From JAEUPI01 sp044222685 (GTDB lineage Bacteria; Pseudomonadota; Gammaproteobacteria; Burkholderiales; Burkholderiaceae_C): DNA of 64,000 nt. Positions 16,704-25,349 of the stretch are shown piece after piece. The stretch's first letter is position 1. The number at the start of each line of letters is the position of its first letter. The position numbers and the translations under genes were made by a program. Location: the NCBI GenBank assembly GCA_044222685.1, contig JBGAMU010000019.1:1-64000 (forward strand), in the 5' to 3' direction. The notes below the pieces were generated by a model. The model was not told the DNA's origin, did no database searches, and was given only the letters and a program-made list of their open reading frames with translations.

Positions 16704-17270
16704 ATGCGCGCGCGACGCCACGCCCCGAGCGACGACATCGCATCGACCCCCCCGCCACCGGACGACGACGCCGACGCGCCGAGCAAGTCGCAGCGCAAGC
16801 GTGAGATGCACGATCTGCAGGCGCTGGGACAGGCACTCGCCGAGTTGCCGGCCGACCGGCTGGCGGCCGTCGACATGCCCGATTCGCTGCGTGGCGCGAT
16901 CGACGACTACCTGCGCACGCGCTCTCACGAGGGCCGGCGGCGGCAGATGCAGTATGTCGGCAAGCTGATGCGCCAGGCCGACGCCGAGCCGTTGCGCGAG
17001 GCGGTCGCCGCCTACCGGCTCGGCTCGGCGCGCGATACGCTGCAGTTGCACGAGGCCGAACGCTGGCGCGCCGAACTGGTGGTCGACGACGACGCGGTGA
17101 ATCGCTGGGCACAGGCCTTCCCGGGCAGCGACCTGCAGCAACTGCGCAGCCTGGTGCGCGCCGCGCGCGCCGAGAGCGCCGCCGATGTCGGACAACGCCA
17201 CGGCCGCGGCTGGCGGGCGCTGTTCCAGTTCGTCAAACCCCATCTGACGCAGGTCACGGGCACCCCATGA
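16704..17270 (+). CDS. darP: Ribosome biogenesis factor DarP (YjgA, DUF615)
   Basis: A 188-residue acidic/basic protein that associates with late 50S assembly intermediates. After a disordered proline/aspartate-rich head it shows the DUF615 signature KSQRKREMHDLQALGQALAELP and the helical block EGRRRQMQYVGKLMRQ. Paired head to head with pmbA, as in E. coli. The stop overlaps the ATG of mog. Confidence 0.94.
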   Translation: MRARRHAPSDDIASTPPPPDDDADAPSKSQRKREMHDLQALGQALAELPADRLAAVDMPDSLRGAIDDYLRTRSHEGRRRQMQYVGKLMRQADAEPLREAVAAYRLGSARDTLQLHEAERWRAELVVDDDAVNRWAQAFPGSDLQQLRSLVRAARAESAADVGQRHGRGWRALFQFVKPHLTQVTGTP

Positions 17271-17857
17271 GCGACTTCGATCCCGTGCGCATCGGACTCG
17301 TCTCGGTCAGCGACCGGGCGTCCAGCGGTGTCTACGAGGACAAGGGCCTGCCCGCGCTGCGCGACTGGTTGCAGCGCGCGCTGCGTAATCCGGTGCACTG
17401 GGAGTCGCGCCTCATTCCCGACGAGCTGTCGCAGATCAGCGCCACGCTGCGCGAGCTGGTCGACGATGCGCATTGCGATCTCGTGCTGACCACCGGCGGC
17501 ACCGGCCCGGCCCGGCGCGACGTCACGCCCGAGGCCACGCTGGCCATCGCCGACAAGGAGATGCCCGGCTTCGGCGAGCAGATGCGGCAGATCTCGCTGC
17601 GCTTCGTGCCGACCGCGATCCTGTCGCGGCAGGTGGCCGTCATCCGCGGTCGGGCGCTGATCATCAACCTGCCGGGCCAGCCCAAGTCGATCGCGGAGAC
17701 GCTGGAGGGCCTGCCCCAGGCCACGCCGCCGGTGCACGGCCTGTTCGCCGCGGTGCCCTACTGCATCGACCTGATCGGCGGCCCCTACCTGGAGACCGAC
17801 CCCGCCGTCTGCACGGCGTTCCGCCCGAAGTCGGCGCAACGCGCGCCGAAGGCCTGA
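17267..17857 (+). CDS. mog: Molybdopterin adenylyltransferase MogA
   Basis: Activates molybdopterin by adenylation before molybdenum insertion. The 196-residue protein has the MoCF motif DLVLTTGGTGPARRDVTPEA near residue 70 and the C-terminal GRALIINLPGQPKSIAETLEG block. N-terminal RIGLVSVSDRASSGVYEDKG is typical. Translationally coupled to darP by an ATGA overlap. No other molybdenum cofactor gene is in the window apart from the MobA-like protein at 54.5 kb. Confidence 0.94.
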   Translation: MSDFDPVRIGLVSVSDRASSGVYEDKGLPALRDWLQRALRNPVHWESRLIPDELSQISATLRELVDDAHCDLVLTTGGTGPARRDVTPEATLAIADKEMPGFGEQMRQISLRFVPTAILSRQVAVIRGRALIINLPGQPKSIAETLEGLPQATPPVHGLFAAVPYCIDLIGGPYLETDPAVCTAFRPKSAQRAPKA

Positions 17858-17866
17858 TCCGCGCGG

Positions 17867-18646
17867 CTACTTGACCAGGCGGTTGAGCGCAGCGGCGTCG
17901 AAGGCTTCGGTCGTCTGCGCGTCCTGTGGCACGCAGTCATCGCTGGGCAGCTCGCGCGAGCGCGCCGACAGTTTCTCGATCGCCTGCCACAGCAGCATGA
18001 TCTGGTGTTCGTGGCCCGATGCGTTGTCGATCAAGCCCTTCATCGCCAGTGCCAGCGGGTCGTCGCCCTGCGTCACCCCATAGGCCGAGAAGCCCATCTT
18101 GGCGGCGGCCTGCTCGCGCAACGCATCCTTGTCCTTGACGACGATGCGAGCCGGAATGCCCACCGCGGTGGCACCCGCCGGCACGGGCTGCAACAGCACC
18201 GAGTTGGCACCCACGCGGGCGCCGTCACCCACCGTGAAGCTGCCCACCACCTTGGCGCCGGCGCTGACGATCACGCCGCGGCCGAGCGTGGGGTGCCGCT
18301 TGGTGCCCGGCGTCAACGAGGTGCCGCCGAGCGTGACGCCCTGGTAGATCGTGCACTCGTCGCCCACCTCGGCTGTCTCGCCAATCACCACGCCCATGCC
18401 GTGATCGATGAAGACCCGGCGGCCGATGGTCGCACCAGGATGGATCTCGATGCCGGTGAGAAAGCGGCCGACGTGCGAGATGAAGCGGCCGAGCCAGCGC
18501 CAGCCGCGCACCCACGCGCGGTGCGCCCAGCGATGCAGCACCAGCGCGTGCAGGCCCGGGTAGCAGGTGAGAACCTCCCAGGTCGAGCGCGCGGCGGGAT
18601 CGCGCTCGCGGATGCACTCGATGTCTTCGCGCAGACGGTGAAACAT
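17867..18646 (-). CDS. cysE: Serine O-acetyltransferase CysE
   Basis: First committed step of cysteine synthesis, acetyl-CoA plus serine to O-acetylserine. 259 residues: a helical N-terminal domain (CYPGLHALVLHRWAHRAW), then the left-handed beta-helix with hexapeptide repeats (IEIHPGATIGRRVFIDHGMGVVIGETAEVGD), including the catalytic histidines. The C-terminal 70 residues are an acidic extension ending NRLVK, not the usual short tail ending in Ile that docks into CysK. It is followed upstream by trmJ in the same direction. Confidence 0.94.
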   Translation of the reverse strand: MFHRLREDIECIRERDPAARSTWEVLTCYPGLHALVLHRWAHRAWVRGWRWLGRFISHVGRFLTGIEIHPGATIGRRVFIDHGMGVVIGETAEVGDECTIYQGVTLGGTSLTPGTKRHPTLGRGVIVSAGAKVVGSFTVGDGARVGANSVLLQPVPAGATAVGIPARIVVKDKDALREQAAAKMGFSAYGVTQGDDPLALAMKGLIDNASGHEHQIMLLWQAIEKLSARSRELPSDDCVPQDAQTTEAFDAAALNRLVK

Positions 18647-18717
18647 GGTCTACAAAGCTGCCGTGGCCTTCGGTCAGCCAGTGTATGCGGCCTCGCAGCG
18701 GCGTGCAGAGGGCGCAG

Positions 18718-19458
18718 TCAGCCCTTGCCACCCGCCTTGGCGTCGGCCACCGCGCGCGCGATGCCACGCAGAATGTGCACCTCTTCGCGCCGCAAGGCGG
18801 CCCGGTTGAGCAGCTGGTTCAGCCGCGGCATCAGGCGCTTGGGTGATGCCGGATCGAGAAAGCCGATGTCGATCAGCGCCTGCTGCCAATGCACGAGTGT
18901 GGCCTGCACGTCCGCGGCATCGGCCAGCTCGGGATCGCCGGTGCGCGCCACCACGTCGTAGCCGCCGAGCGCCAGCCGCCACTCGTAGGCCAGCACCTGC
19001 ACCGCCTGCGCCAGATTGAGCGAGCCGTAGCCCGGCGCGGTGGGGATGCTCAGGCAGCCGTGGCAGCGGTAGACGTCGTCGTTCGACAGGCCGAAGCGCT
19101 CGCCACCGAACACGAAGGCCACCGACTGGCCCTGGCCAGCCAGCGACGGCAGGCGCTCGCGCGGCGCGAACACCGGCGGGCCGAAGTCGCGCGGCGTCAT
19201 CGCCGTGGCCCAGACCTGCTGCATGCCGTCGATGGCAGCCGTGAGGTCGTCGACGACGCGGGCCCTGGCCAGCACGTCGTCGGCGCCGCTGGCCATCGCG
19301 AGCGCCTCGTCGTGATGCAGCACGTCGGGAAAACGCGGGCGCACCAGCACCAGATCGTCGAAGCCCATCACCTTGATCGCGCGCGCCGCGGCGCCCACGT
19401 TGCCGGCATGGCTGGTGTGCATCAGCACGAATCGGGTCGGCGCGGCGATGGAGGTCAC
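18718..19458 (-). CDS. trmJ: tRNA (Cm32/Um32) methyltransferase TrmJ
   Basis: SPOUT-family enzyme that 2'-O-methylates position 32 of tRNAs. The 246-residue protein shows the N-terminal RFVLMHTSHAGNVGAAARAIKVMGF and the trefoil-knot SAM site VAFVFGGERFGLSNDDVYRCHGCLSIPTAPGYGSLNLAQAVQVL. A C-terminal helical domain (RREEVHILRGIARAV) matches TrmJ rather than TrmL. Divergent from suhB; cysE lies 71 bp downstream in the same orientation. Confidence 0.95.
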   Translation of the reverse strand: MTSIAAPTRFVLMHTSHAGNVGAAARAIKVMGFDDLVLVRPRFPDVLHHDEALAMASGADDVLARARVVDDLTAAIDGMQQVWATAMTPRDFGPPVFAPRERLPSLAGQGQSVAFVFGGERFGLSNDDVYRCHGCLSIPTAPGYGSLNLAQAVQVLAYEWRLALGGYDVVARTGDPELADAADVQATLVHWQQALIDIGFLDPASPKRLMPRLNQLLNRAALRREEVHILRGIARAVADAKAGGKG

Positions 19459-19592
19459 AGGTCGCTAAAATCGGCGGGCCGGGTGTGCCAAGGTTGTTGC
19501 CGAGGTTGTGCCAAGTCGGTGCGGGTCATTGTCGCTGCAGCGCGTCCCCCGGTCGCCCGTTCCCCTTCCACGCTCCCCAGCCCGCCCCCACC

Positions 19593-20498
19593 ATGTCGCA
19601 ATCGCTGCACCCCATGCTCAACGTCGCCATCAAGGCGGCACGGGCCGCCGGGGCGATCATCAACCGCGCCGCGCTCGACCTCGACCTGCTGAAGATCAGC
19701 GTGAAGGGCCCGAACGACTTCGTCAGCGAGGTCGACCGCGCGGCCGAGGCCGCGATCATCGAGATCCTGCTCACCGCCTACCCCGGCCACGGCATCCTGG
19801 CCGAGGAGTCGGGCCGCGCGCACGGCGCCAAGGACAGCGAGTTCACCTGGATCATCGATCCGCTGGACGGCACCACCAACTTCCTGCACGGACTGCCGAT
19901 CTACGCGGTGTCGATCGGTCTCACCCACCGCGGCGTCGTGCAGCAGGCCGTGGTGTACGACCCGGCGCGCAACGACCTGTTCTTCGCGTCGCGCGGGCGC
20001 GGCGCCTTCCTCAACGACCGGCGGCTGCGCGTCAGCAAGCGCATCAGGCTGTCCGATTCGCTGGTCGGCACCGGTTTTCCGTTCCGCCGCGGCGACAACT
20101 TCGACCGCTACGTGCAGATGTTCCAGACCGTGATGCAGCACTGCGCGGGCGTACGCCGGCCGGGCGCTGCCGCGCTCGACCTGTGCTACGTGGCCGCCGG
20201 CTGGTACGACGGCTTCTTCGAGACCGGCCTGAGCCCGTGGGACGTGGCGGCCGGCTCGCTGATGGTCACCGAGGCCGGTGGGCTGATCGGCAACTTCACT
20301 GGCGACGCCGACTTCCTGCATCAGCGCGAGGTGGTGGCCGGCACGCCCAAGGTGTACGGGCAGCTGGTGCAGTTGCTGGCGCCCTATACCAAGATCGTGG
20401 CGTCCGAGGCGTCGCCGCCCGAGCCGCTGATCGAAGGCGGCGCGCCCGTCAAACGCCGCACGGTCGTCGCGCGCAAGGGCCCGCCCGCGGCCGGCTGA
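19593..20498 (+). CDS. suhB: Inositol-1-monophosphatase SuhB
   Basis: Mg-dependent phosphatase of the IMPase family and, in E. coli, a partner of rRNA antitermination complexes. Of 301 residues, the metal ligands are in ILAEESGR and the signature WIIDPLDGTTNFLHGLP (about residues 86-102), and the second motif SPWDVAAGSLMVTEAGG lies near residue 212. A C-terminal extension of roughly 30 residues is rich in Pro and basic residues. The ATG at 19593 (MSQSLHPMLNVAIKAARAAG) matches the family start. Confidence 0.95.
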   Translation: MSQSLHPMLNVAIKAARAAGAIINRAALDLDLLKISVKGPNDFVSEVDRAAEAAIIEILLTAYPGHGILAEESGRAHGAKDSEFTWIIDPLDGTTNFLHGLPIYAVSIGLTHRGVVQQAVVYDPARNDLFFASRGRGAFLNDRRLRVSKRIRLSDSLVGTGFPFRRGDNFDRYVQMFQTVMQHCAGVRRPGAAALDLCYVAAGWYDGFFETGLSPWDVAAGSLMVTEAGGLIGNFTGDADFLHQREVVAGTPKVYGQLVQLLAPYTKIVASEASPPEPLIEGGAPVKRRTVVARKGPPAAG

Positions 20499-20504
20499 TC
20501 GCGC

Positions 20505-20957
20505 ATGAACGACTCGATGACATCGAAGACCGCCATGCTGCCGCCCGATGGGCCGGCCGCCCTCTCGCCCGCCGGGATCGTCGACGAGTACCTGCGCCTG
20601 CTGATGGGCCCGGAGCCTGCCGCGGCCCGCCGCCTGGCTGCGCCGGAACTGCAGATCCGCTACGTCGGCGGCCGCCTGATGCGCGACCCGGCCGAAGCGG
20701 CGCGGTTCACCGCGAGCCGCTACCGCTGGATCAAGAAGCGCATCGAGGCCACCGAGACCGTGGCCGGCGGCACACCCGAAGCCACCGTGGTCTACAGCAT
20801 CGGCATGCTGTACGGCGAGTGGGCCGACGGCACGCCCTTCGACGGCAACCGCTACGTCGATCGCTACCTGGTCCGGCATGGCCTGATCGCGCAGATGGAC
20901 GTGTGGAACGACAGCGCCGAGTGGATGCTCGTGCGCGCCGGCCTCGCGCCGGCCTGA
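20505..20957 (+). CDS. NTF2/SnoaL-like protein
   Basis: A 150-residue protein with the alpha+beta cone outline of NTF2/SnoaL-like domains (GIVDEYLRLLMGPEPAAARRLAAPELQIRYVGG; VDRYLVRHGLIAQMDVWNDSAEWML). Conserved polar residues of ketosteroid isomerases cannot be assigned with confidence, so no activity is proposed. It starts 7 bp after suhB, likely in the same transcript, and precedes mutS. Confidence 0.7.
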   Translation: MNDSMTSKTAMLPPDGPAALSPAGIVDEYLRLLMGPEPAAARRLAAPELQIRYVGGRLMRDPAEAARFTASRYRWIKKRIEATETVAGGTPEATVVYSIGMLYGEWADGTPFDGNRYVDRYLVRHGLIAQMDVWNDSAEWMLVRAGLAPA

Positions 20958-21029
20958 GCCCGGCGGGCTGCTGCGTGCCCCACGGCCGACGCCGGTCCCG
21001 CGCGAGCGTCGCCTAACATCCCGGCTCGC

Positions 21030-23645
21030 ATGGACCGCCCGCCGAACCCTGCGTCGCCCGCGATGGGCGACTTCTCCGCCCACACGCCGATGATGCAGCA
21101 GTACCTGCGCATCAAGGCCGAGCACCCCGACACGCTGGTGCTCTACCGCATGGGCGACTTCTACGAGCTGTTCTACGACGATGCGCGCCGTGCGCATCGC
21201 CTGCTCGACATCACGCTCACGCAGCGCGGCGCCAGTGCCGGCGAGCCGGTGGTGATGGCCGGCGTGCCGGTGCATGCGCTCGAGAACTACCTCGGCAAGC
21301 TGATCAAGCTTGGCGAGTCGGTGGCCATCGCCGAGCAGGTGGGCGACGTGGCCACCGCCAAGGGGCCGGTCGAACGCAAGGTCGTGCGCGTCGTGACGCC
21401 CGGCACCGTCACCGATGGCGAGCTGCTCGACGAGCGCGCCGACACCACGCTGCTGGCGATGATTCGCGAGCCGCGTGGCCGCAGCTGGGGCCTGGCATGG
21501 CTGACGCTGACGAGCGGCCGCTGCGGCCTGACCCAGTGCGCCGAAACCGAGCTCGCAGGCTGGCTGACCCGGCTGGGCCCGGCCGAGATCCTGCTCGCCA
21601 GCAGCGACGTGCCGCCGGCCGTCGCCGGGCACCGCGCCGCGCGCACGGCGCGCCCGGCGTGGCAGTTCGACGCGGCGCTCGGCGTGCGCAAGCTGTGCGA
21701 GGCGCTGCGCGTGGCCTCGCTGGCAGGATTCAATGCCGATGGCCTGCCGCTGGCCCATGCGGCGGCGGCCGCATTGCTGTCGTATGCCGAGCGCACGCAA
21801 GGTGACGCGCGGCCGCACGTGGCGCAACTCGTCGTCACGCAGGCCGCCGAGCTGCTCGCGCTGCCGCCGGCCACGCACCGCAACCTCGAGCTGACGCAGA
21901 CGTTGCGCGGCGAGAACGCGCCGACGCTGCTGTCGCTGCTCGATACCTGCAAGACCGGCATGGGCAGCCGGACCCTGCGCCACTGGCTGACGAATCCCCT
22001 GCGCGATCGCGCGGTCGCGACGGCACGGCACGATGCCATCGAGCGCCTGCTCGGCGCGCCGGGCCACACGCTGCGCGAATCGCTGAAGAACGTGAGCGAC
22101 GTCGAACGCGGCGCCGCGCGGCTGGCGCTGCGCCAGGTGCGTCCGCGCGAGCTGGCCGGCCTGCGCGACACGCTGCGCGCACTGCCGGCGTTGCGCACGC
22201 AGGTGCCTTCGGACTGCGAGCTGCTGCGATCGGCGCATGCCGCGCTGCAGCCCGACGCCGCGATCCTGGCGTTGCTGCAGGGCACGCTGGCCGAGGAGCC
22301 GGCGGTGCTGCTGCGCGACGGCGGCGTCATCGCCAGCGGCCACGACGCCGAGCTCGACGAGCTGCGTGCGATCGGGCAGAACTGCGACACGTTCCTGCTC
22401 GAGCTCGAGTCGCGCGAGCGCGCCCGCACCGGCATCGGCAACCTGCGCGTGCAGTTCAACCGCGTGCACGGCTTCTACATCGAGGTCACCGCCGGCCAGG
22501 TCGACAAGGTGCCGGCCGACTACCAGCGCCGGCAGACGATGAAGAACGCCGAGCGCTACATCACGCCCGAACTGAAGCGCTTCGAGGACAAGGCGCTGTC
22601 GGCGCAGGACCGTGCGCTGGCGCGCGAGAAGCTGCTGTGGGACACGCTGCTCGACACGCTGCAGCCGCATGTCGACGCATTGGCCGCGCTCGGCCGCGCG
22701 CTGGCCACGCTGGACGTGCTGGCCGGCCTGGCCGAACGCGCCGCCACGCTCGACTGGAGCCGGCCGCAGTTCACCACGCACCCGTGCATCGATATCGAGC
22801 GCGGCCGCCATCCGGTGGTCGAGGCGCGACTGGCCGAGACCGCCGGCACGCCGTTCATCGCCAACGACACGCGGCTCGATGCGCGCACCCGCTTGCAGGT
22901 GATCACCGGCCCCAACATGGGCGGCAAGAGCACCTACATGCGCCAGGTGGCGCTGATCGTGCTGCTGGCGGCGATAGGCTCGTACGTGCCGGCCCGGGCC
23001 TGCGTGCTGGGCCCGATCGACGCCATCCACACCCGCATCGGCGCCGCCGACGACCTGGCCAACGCGCAATCGACCTTCATGCTCGAGATGACCGAGGCCG
23101 CGGCGATCGTGCATGCGGCGACCGACCAGTCGCTGGTGTTGATGGACGAGATCGGCCGCGGCACCTCCACCTTCGACGGCCTGGCGCTGGCCAGCGCGAT
23201 CGCGACCCATCTGCACGACCGCAACAAGGCCTTCACGCTGTTCGCCACGCACTACTTCGAGCTCACCGAGTTCCCGGCTCGGCATGCACAGGCGATCAAC
23301 GTGCACGTGTCGGCGGCCGAGTCTGGGCACGACATCGTGTTCCTGCACGAGGTGCAGGCCGGCCCGGCGAGCCGCAGCTACGGCGTGCAGGTGGCGCGGC
23401 TGGCCGGCGTGCCCGGTGCCATCGTGCGGCAGGCGCAGCACACGCTGGAGGCGCTGGAGCGCCAGTCGCGCGAGGGTTCGGCGCAGGTGGACCTTTTCAC
23501 GGCACCGCCCGCCGCCGCGCCCGCGAGCGAGCCGCCCGCGGCGCTGGCCGCATTGCGCGCGCTCGAGCCTGATACCCTGACGCCCCGCGAGGCGCTCGAC
23601 GCGCTGTACCGACTGAAGGCCCTGGCCAAGGACGATCCCGCATGA
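21030..23645 (+). CDS. mutS: DNA mismatch repair protein MutS
   Basis: Mismatch-recognition ATPase, 871 residues. The N-terminal mismatch-binding motif is RMGDFYELFYDDA near residue 43 (the Phe-x-Glu wedge). Walker A GPNMGGKST is near residue 627, and Walker B plus the dimer signature (LVLMDEIGRGTSTFDGLALASAIA) near residue 705. The C-terminal tail ends EALDALYRLKALAKDDPA, a normal tetramerisation region. Start chosen at the ATG at 21030; an internal ATG at 21063 (MGDFSAHTPMMQQY) is equally plausible. The stop overlaps the peptidase gene downstream. Confidence 0.97.
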   Translation: MDRPPNPASPAMGDFSAHTPMMQQYLRIKAEHPDTLVLYRMGDFYELFYDDARRAHRLLDITLTQRGASAGEPVVMAGVPVHALENYLGKLIKLGESVAIAEQVGDVATAKGPVERKVVRVVTPGTVTDGELLDERADTTLLAMIREPRGRSWGLAWLTLTSGRCGLTQCAETELAGWLTRLGPAEILLASSDVPPAVAGHRAARTARPAWQFDAALGVRKLCEALRVASLAGFNADGLPLAHAAAAALLSYAERTQGDARPHVAQLVVTQAAELLALPPATHRNLELTQTLRGENAPTLLSLLDTCKTGMGSRTLRHWLTNPLRDRAVATARHDAIERLLGAPGHTLRESLKNVSDVERGAARLALRQVRPRELAGLRDTLRALPALRTQVPSDCELLRSAHAALQPDAAILALLQGTLAEEPAVLLRDGGVIASGHDAELDELRAIGQNCDTFLLELESRERARTGIGNLRVQFNRVHGFYIEVTAGQVDKVPADYQRRQTMKNAERYITPELKRFEDKALSAQDRALAREKLLWDTLLDTLQPHVDALAALGRALATLDVLAGLAERAATLDWSRPQFTTHPCIDIERGRHPVVEARLAETAGTPFIANDTRLDARTRLQVITGPNMGGKSTYMRQVALIVLLAAIGSYVPARACVLGPIDAIHTRIGAADDLANAQSTFMLEMTEAAAIVHAATDQSLVLMDEIGRGTSTFDGLALASAIATHLHDRNKAFTLFATHYFELTEFPARHAQAINVHVSAAESGHDIVFLHEVQAGPASRSYGVQVARLAGVPGAIVRQAQHTLEALERQSREGSAQVDLFTAPPAAAPASEPPAALAALRALEPDTLTPREALDALYRLKALAKDDPA

Positions 23646-24469
23646 CCTACTGCATCGGCATCCGGCTCAACGCCGGCCTCGTGTTCCTGTCGGATTCGCG
23701 CACCAACGCGGGCATGGACCAGATCAGCACCTATCGCAAGATGATCATCTACGAGAAGCCGGACGACCGCTTCATGGTGCTGCTGTCGGCCGGCAACCTG
23801 TCGATCTCACAATCGGTGCGCGAGCTGCTGCAGGTGGAGAAGATCGACCGCGGCCCCAAGGAACCGCCGCTGACGATCTGGAACGCGACCAGCATGTTCG
23901 ACGCCACGCGCGTGCTCGGCGCCACCGTGCGACGCGTCTACGCCGAGGACGGGCCGGCGCTCAAGTCGGCCGGCATCGAGTTCAACGCCTCGATGATCTT
24001 CGGCGGCCAGATCCAGGGCGAGGCGATGCGCTTGTTCCTGGTCTATTCGGCCGGCAACTTCATCGAGGCCACGCGCGAGACCTGCTACTTCCAGGTCGGC
24101 GAGTCCAAGTACGGCAAACCGGTGCTCGACCGCCTGATCACGCCCGCCACCCCGCTGGAAACCGCCGCCAAGTGCGCGCTGGTGTCGATGGACTCGACGT
24201 TGAAATCCAACCTCGGCGTCGGGCTGCCGCTGGACCTGCTGGTCTATCGCGCCGGCGAGATGCGCAGCGACCGCGTCGTCTGCATCGACGAAGGCAACCC
24301 GTACTTCCAGATGATCCGCGGCAGCTGGGGCCAGCGCCTGCGCGAGGTGTTCGACAGTCTGGAAGACCCGCGCTGGGACGGCGGCAGCACGCAGTACCCG
24401 CTGCGCGTGGATTCCCCACGCTACGAGCCGATGCGCAAGATCACGCACCCGGGCGAAAAGGTCGTCTAG
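23642..24469 (+). CDS. Anbu-type proteasome-like peptidase
   Basis: A 275-residue N-terminal nucleophile hydrolase of the Anbu (ancestral beta subunit) family. After Met removal the chain begins TYCIGIRLNAGLVFLSDSR: Thr1 is the presumed nucleophile, Asp17 is in SDSR and a lysine follows at about position 32 (TYRKM), the proteasome catalytic trio. In most genomes Anbu sits with a transglutaminase-like peptidase, a DUF403 alpha-E protein and an ATP-grasp enzyme; here none of these is adjacent, and the gene is instead coupled to mutS by ATGA. Its cellular role is unknown. Confidence 0.9.
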   Translation: MTYCIGIRLNAGLVFLSDSRTNAGMDQISTYRKMIIYEKPDDRFMVLLSAGNLSISQSVRELLQVEKIDRGPKEPPLTIWNATSMFDATRVLGATVRRVYAEDGPALKSAGIEFNASMIFGGQIQGEAMRLFLVYSAGNFIEATRETCYFQVGESKYGKPVLDRLITPATPLETAAKCALVSMDSTLKSNLGVGLPLDLLVYRAGEMRSDRVVCIDEGNPYFQMIRGSWGQRLREVFDSLEDPRWDGGSTQYPLRVDSPRYEPMRKITHPGEKVV

Positions 24470-24507
24470 CGTCGCCGGGCAGCCGCGCGCCGGCCCGGCG
24501 GCGGCCC

Positions 24508-24604
24508 GCAATGGCACGAACTGCCCGCACAAATGGCCCTTGATGGCGCGCCATTGCCGGCGCTACACCTGTGCCATTGTGAACACACCGCTGCAGGCCA
24601 TTGC
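24508..24604. repeat. GCAATGGC/GCCATTGC sites before the first OmpR-like regulator
   Basis: GCAATGGC at 24508, GCCATTGC at 24550, GCCATTGT at 24573 and GCCATTGC at 24597. The last three are spaced 23 and 24 bp. Related sites recur before the paralogous regulator at 26.9 kb. They look like binding sites for a common DNA-binding protein, possibly the regulators themselves; this is inference. Confidence 0.4.
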
Positions 24605-25349
24605 CGAACAACCTTCGACGCGCACGCCTGCCGACCTGGTGCCGCCGGGCCGCTGGGTGCAGGTGATCTGCGACGACCTCGAGGCCGCGCTGCCCTGGAC
24701 GCGTGCGCTCGCCGCCGAGGGCCTGCGCCCGCACGCCCGCAGCTGGGACGCCGCGCTGGGCTCCGAGGTCGACGGCGACCGCCCCGACGCCTGGATCGTG
24801 CACCTGTCGCGTGCGCTGCCCGAGCAGCTCGCCCGCCTGCGCCAGCTGCGCGCGCAGGCGCCTCGCGAGCCGCTGCTGACGGTGTGCACCGCGCTGCGCG
24901 ACCTCGACCATGTGCTCGCGCTCGAGATGGGCGCCGACGACGTGCTCGATGCCGGCGTCGGCGCGCCGGTGGTGGCGGCGCGGCTGCGTGCGCTGTGGCG
25001 GCGCTGCGACGCCGCCCGCGACGCGCCGCTGCGTCATCCCGAGCAGCTGCAGTTCGGCGAGCTGACGCTGCGGCTGCGTGAGCGCCGCGTCACGCTGCGC
25101 CGCGTCGAGGTGCCGTTGACCGAGGCCGAATTCGAGGTGCTCTGGCTGCTGGCGCTGCGCGCCGGCCACGCCGTGTCGCGGCTCGAGCTGGTGCGGCAGA
25201 TCCGCGGGCTCGATTACCAGCGCCTCGACCGCTCGATCGACTGCCGCGTCTACCGCATCCGGCTCAAGCTCGGCGACGGCGATGCCGCGCACCAGCGCAT
25301 CCGCACGGTGCGCAACCGCGGTTATCTCTTCGCGCCGTCGCCCTGGTAG
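24540..25349 (+). CDS. OmpR-like DNA-binding protein, receiver lacks phospho-Asp
   Basis: A winged-helix protein of 269 residues. The C-terminal half (about residues 165-268) is an intact OmpR/PhoB wing: LTEAEFEVLWLLALRAGHAVSRLELVRQIRG, RSIDCRVYRIRLKLGD, IRTVRNRGYLFAP. The N-terminal half has the size and strand order of a receiver (ALEMGADDVLDAGVGAPVVAARLRALWRR), but the phospho-acceptor position reads WIVHLS (His for Asp) and the usual lysine is missing. Phosphorylation is therefore unlikely. Start uncertain: ATG at 24540, or GTG at 24579 giving VNTPLQAIAEQ. It is a paralogue of the regulator at 27.0 kb; no histidine kinase is adjacent. Confidence 0.8.
   Translation: MMARHCRRYTCAIVNTPLQAIAEQPSTRTPADLVPPGRWVQVICDDLEAALPWTRALAAEGLRPHARSWDAALGSEVDGDRPDAWIVHLSRALPEQLARLRQLRAQAPREPLLTVCTALRDLDHVLALEMGADDVLDAGVGAPVVAARLRALWRRCDAARDAPLRHPEQLQFGELTLRLRERRVTLRRVEVPLTEAEFEVLWLLALRAGHAVSRLELVRQIRGLDYQRLDRSIDCRVYRIRLKLGDGDAAHQRIRTVRNRGYLFAPSPW

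Noticed and set aside
15144..17243. Upstream extension of the dctP frame on the minus strand
   Set aside because: It runs through pmbA and darP in the wrong frame; the real dctP starts at 15143 with a clear Tat signal peptide.
19455..23441. Very long open frame on the minus strand opposite suhB and mutS
   Set aside because: Its composition (Arg, His, Gln, Val rich) is that of an antisense shadow in GC-rich DNA, and both genes opposite it are unmistakable.
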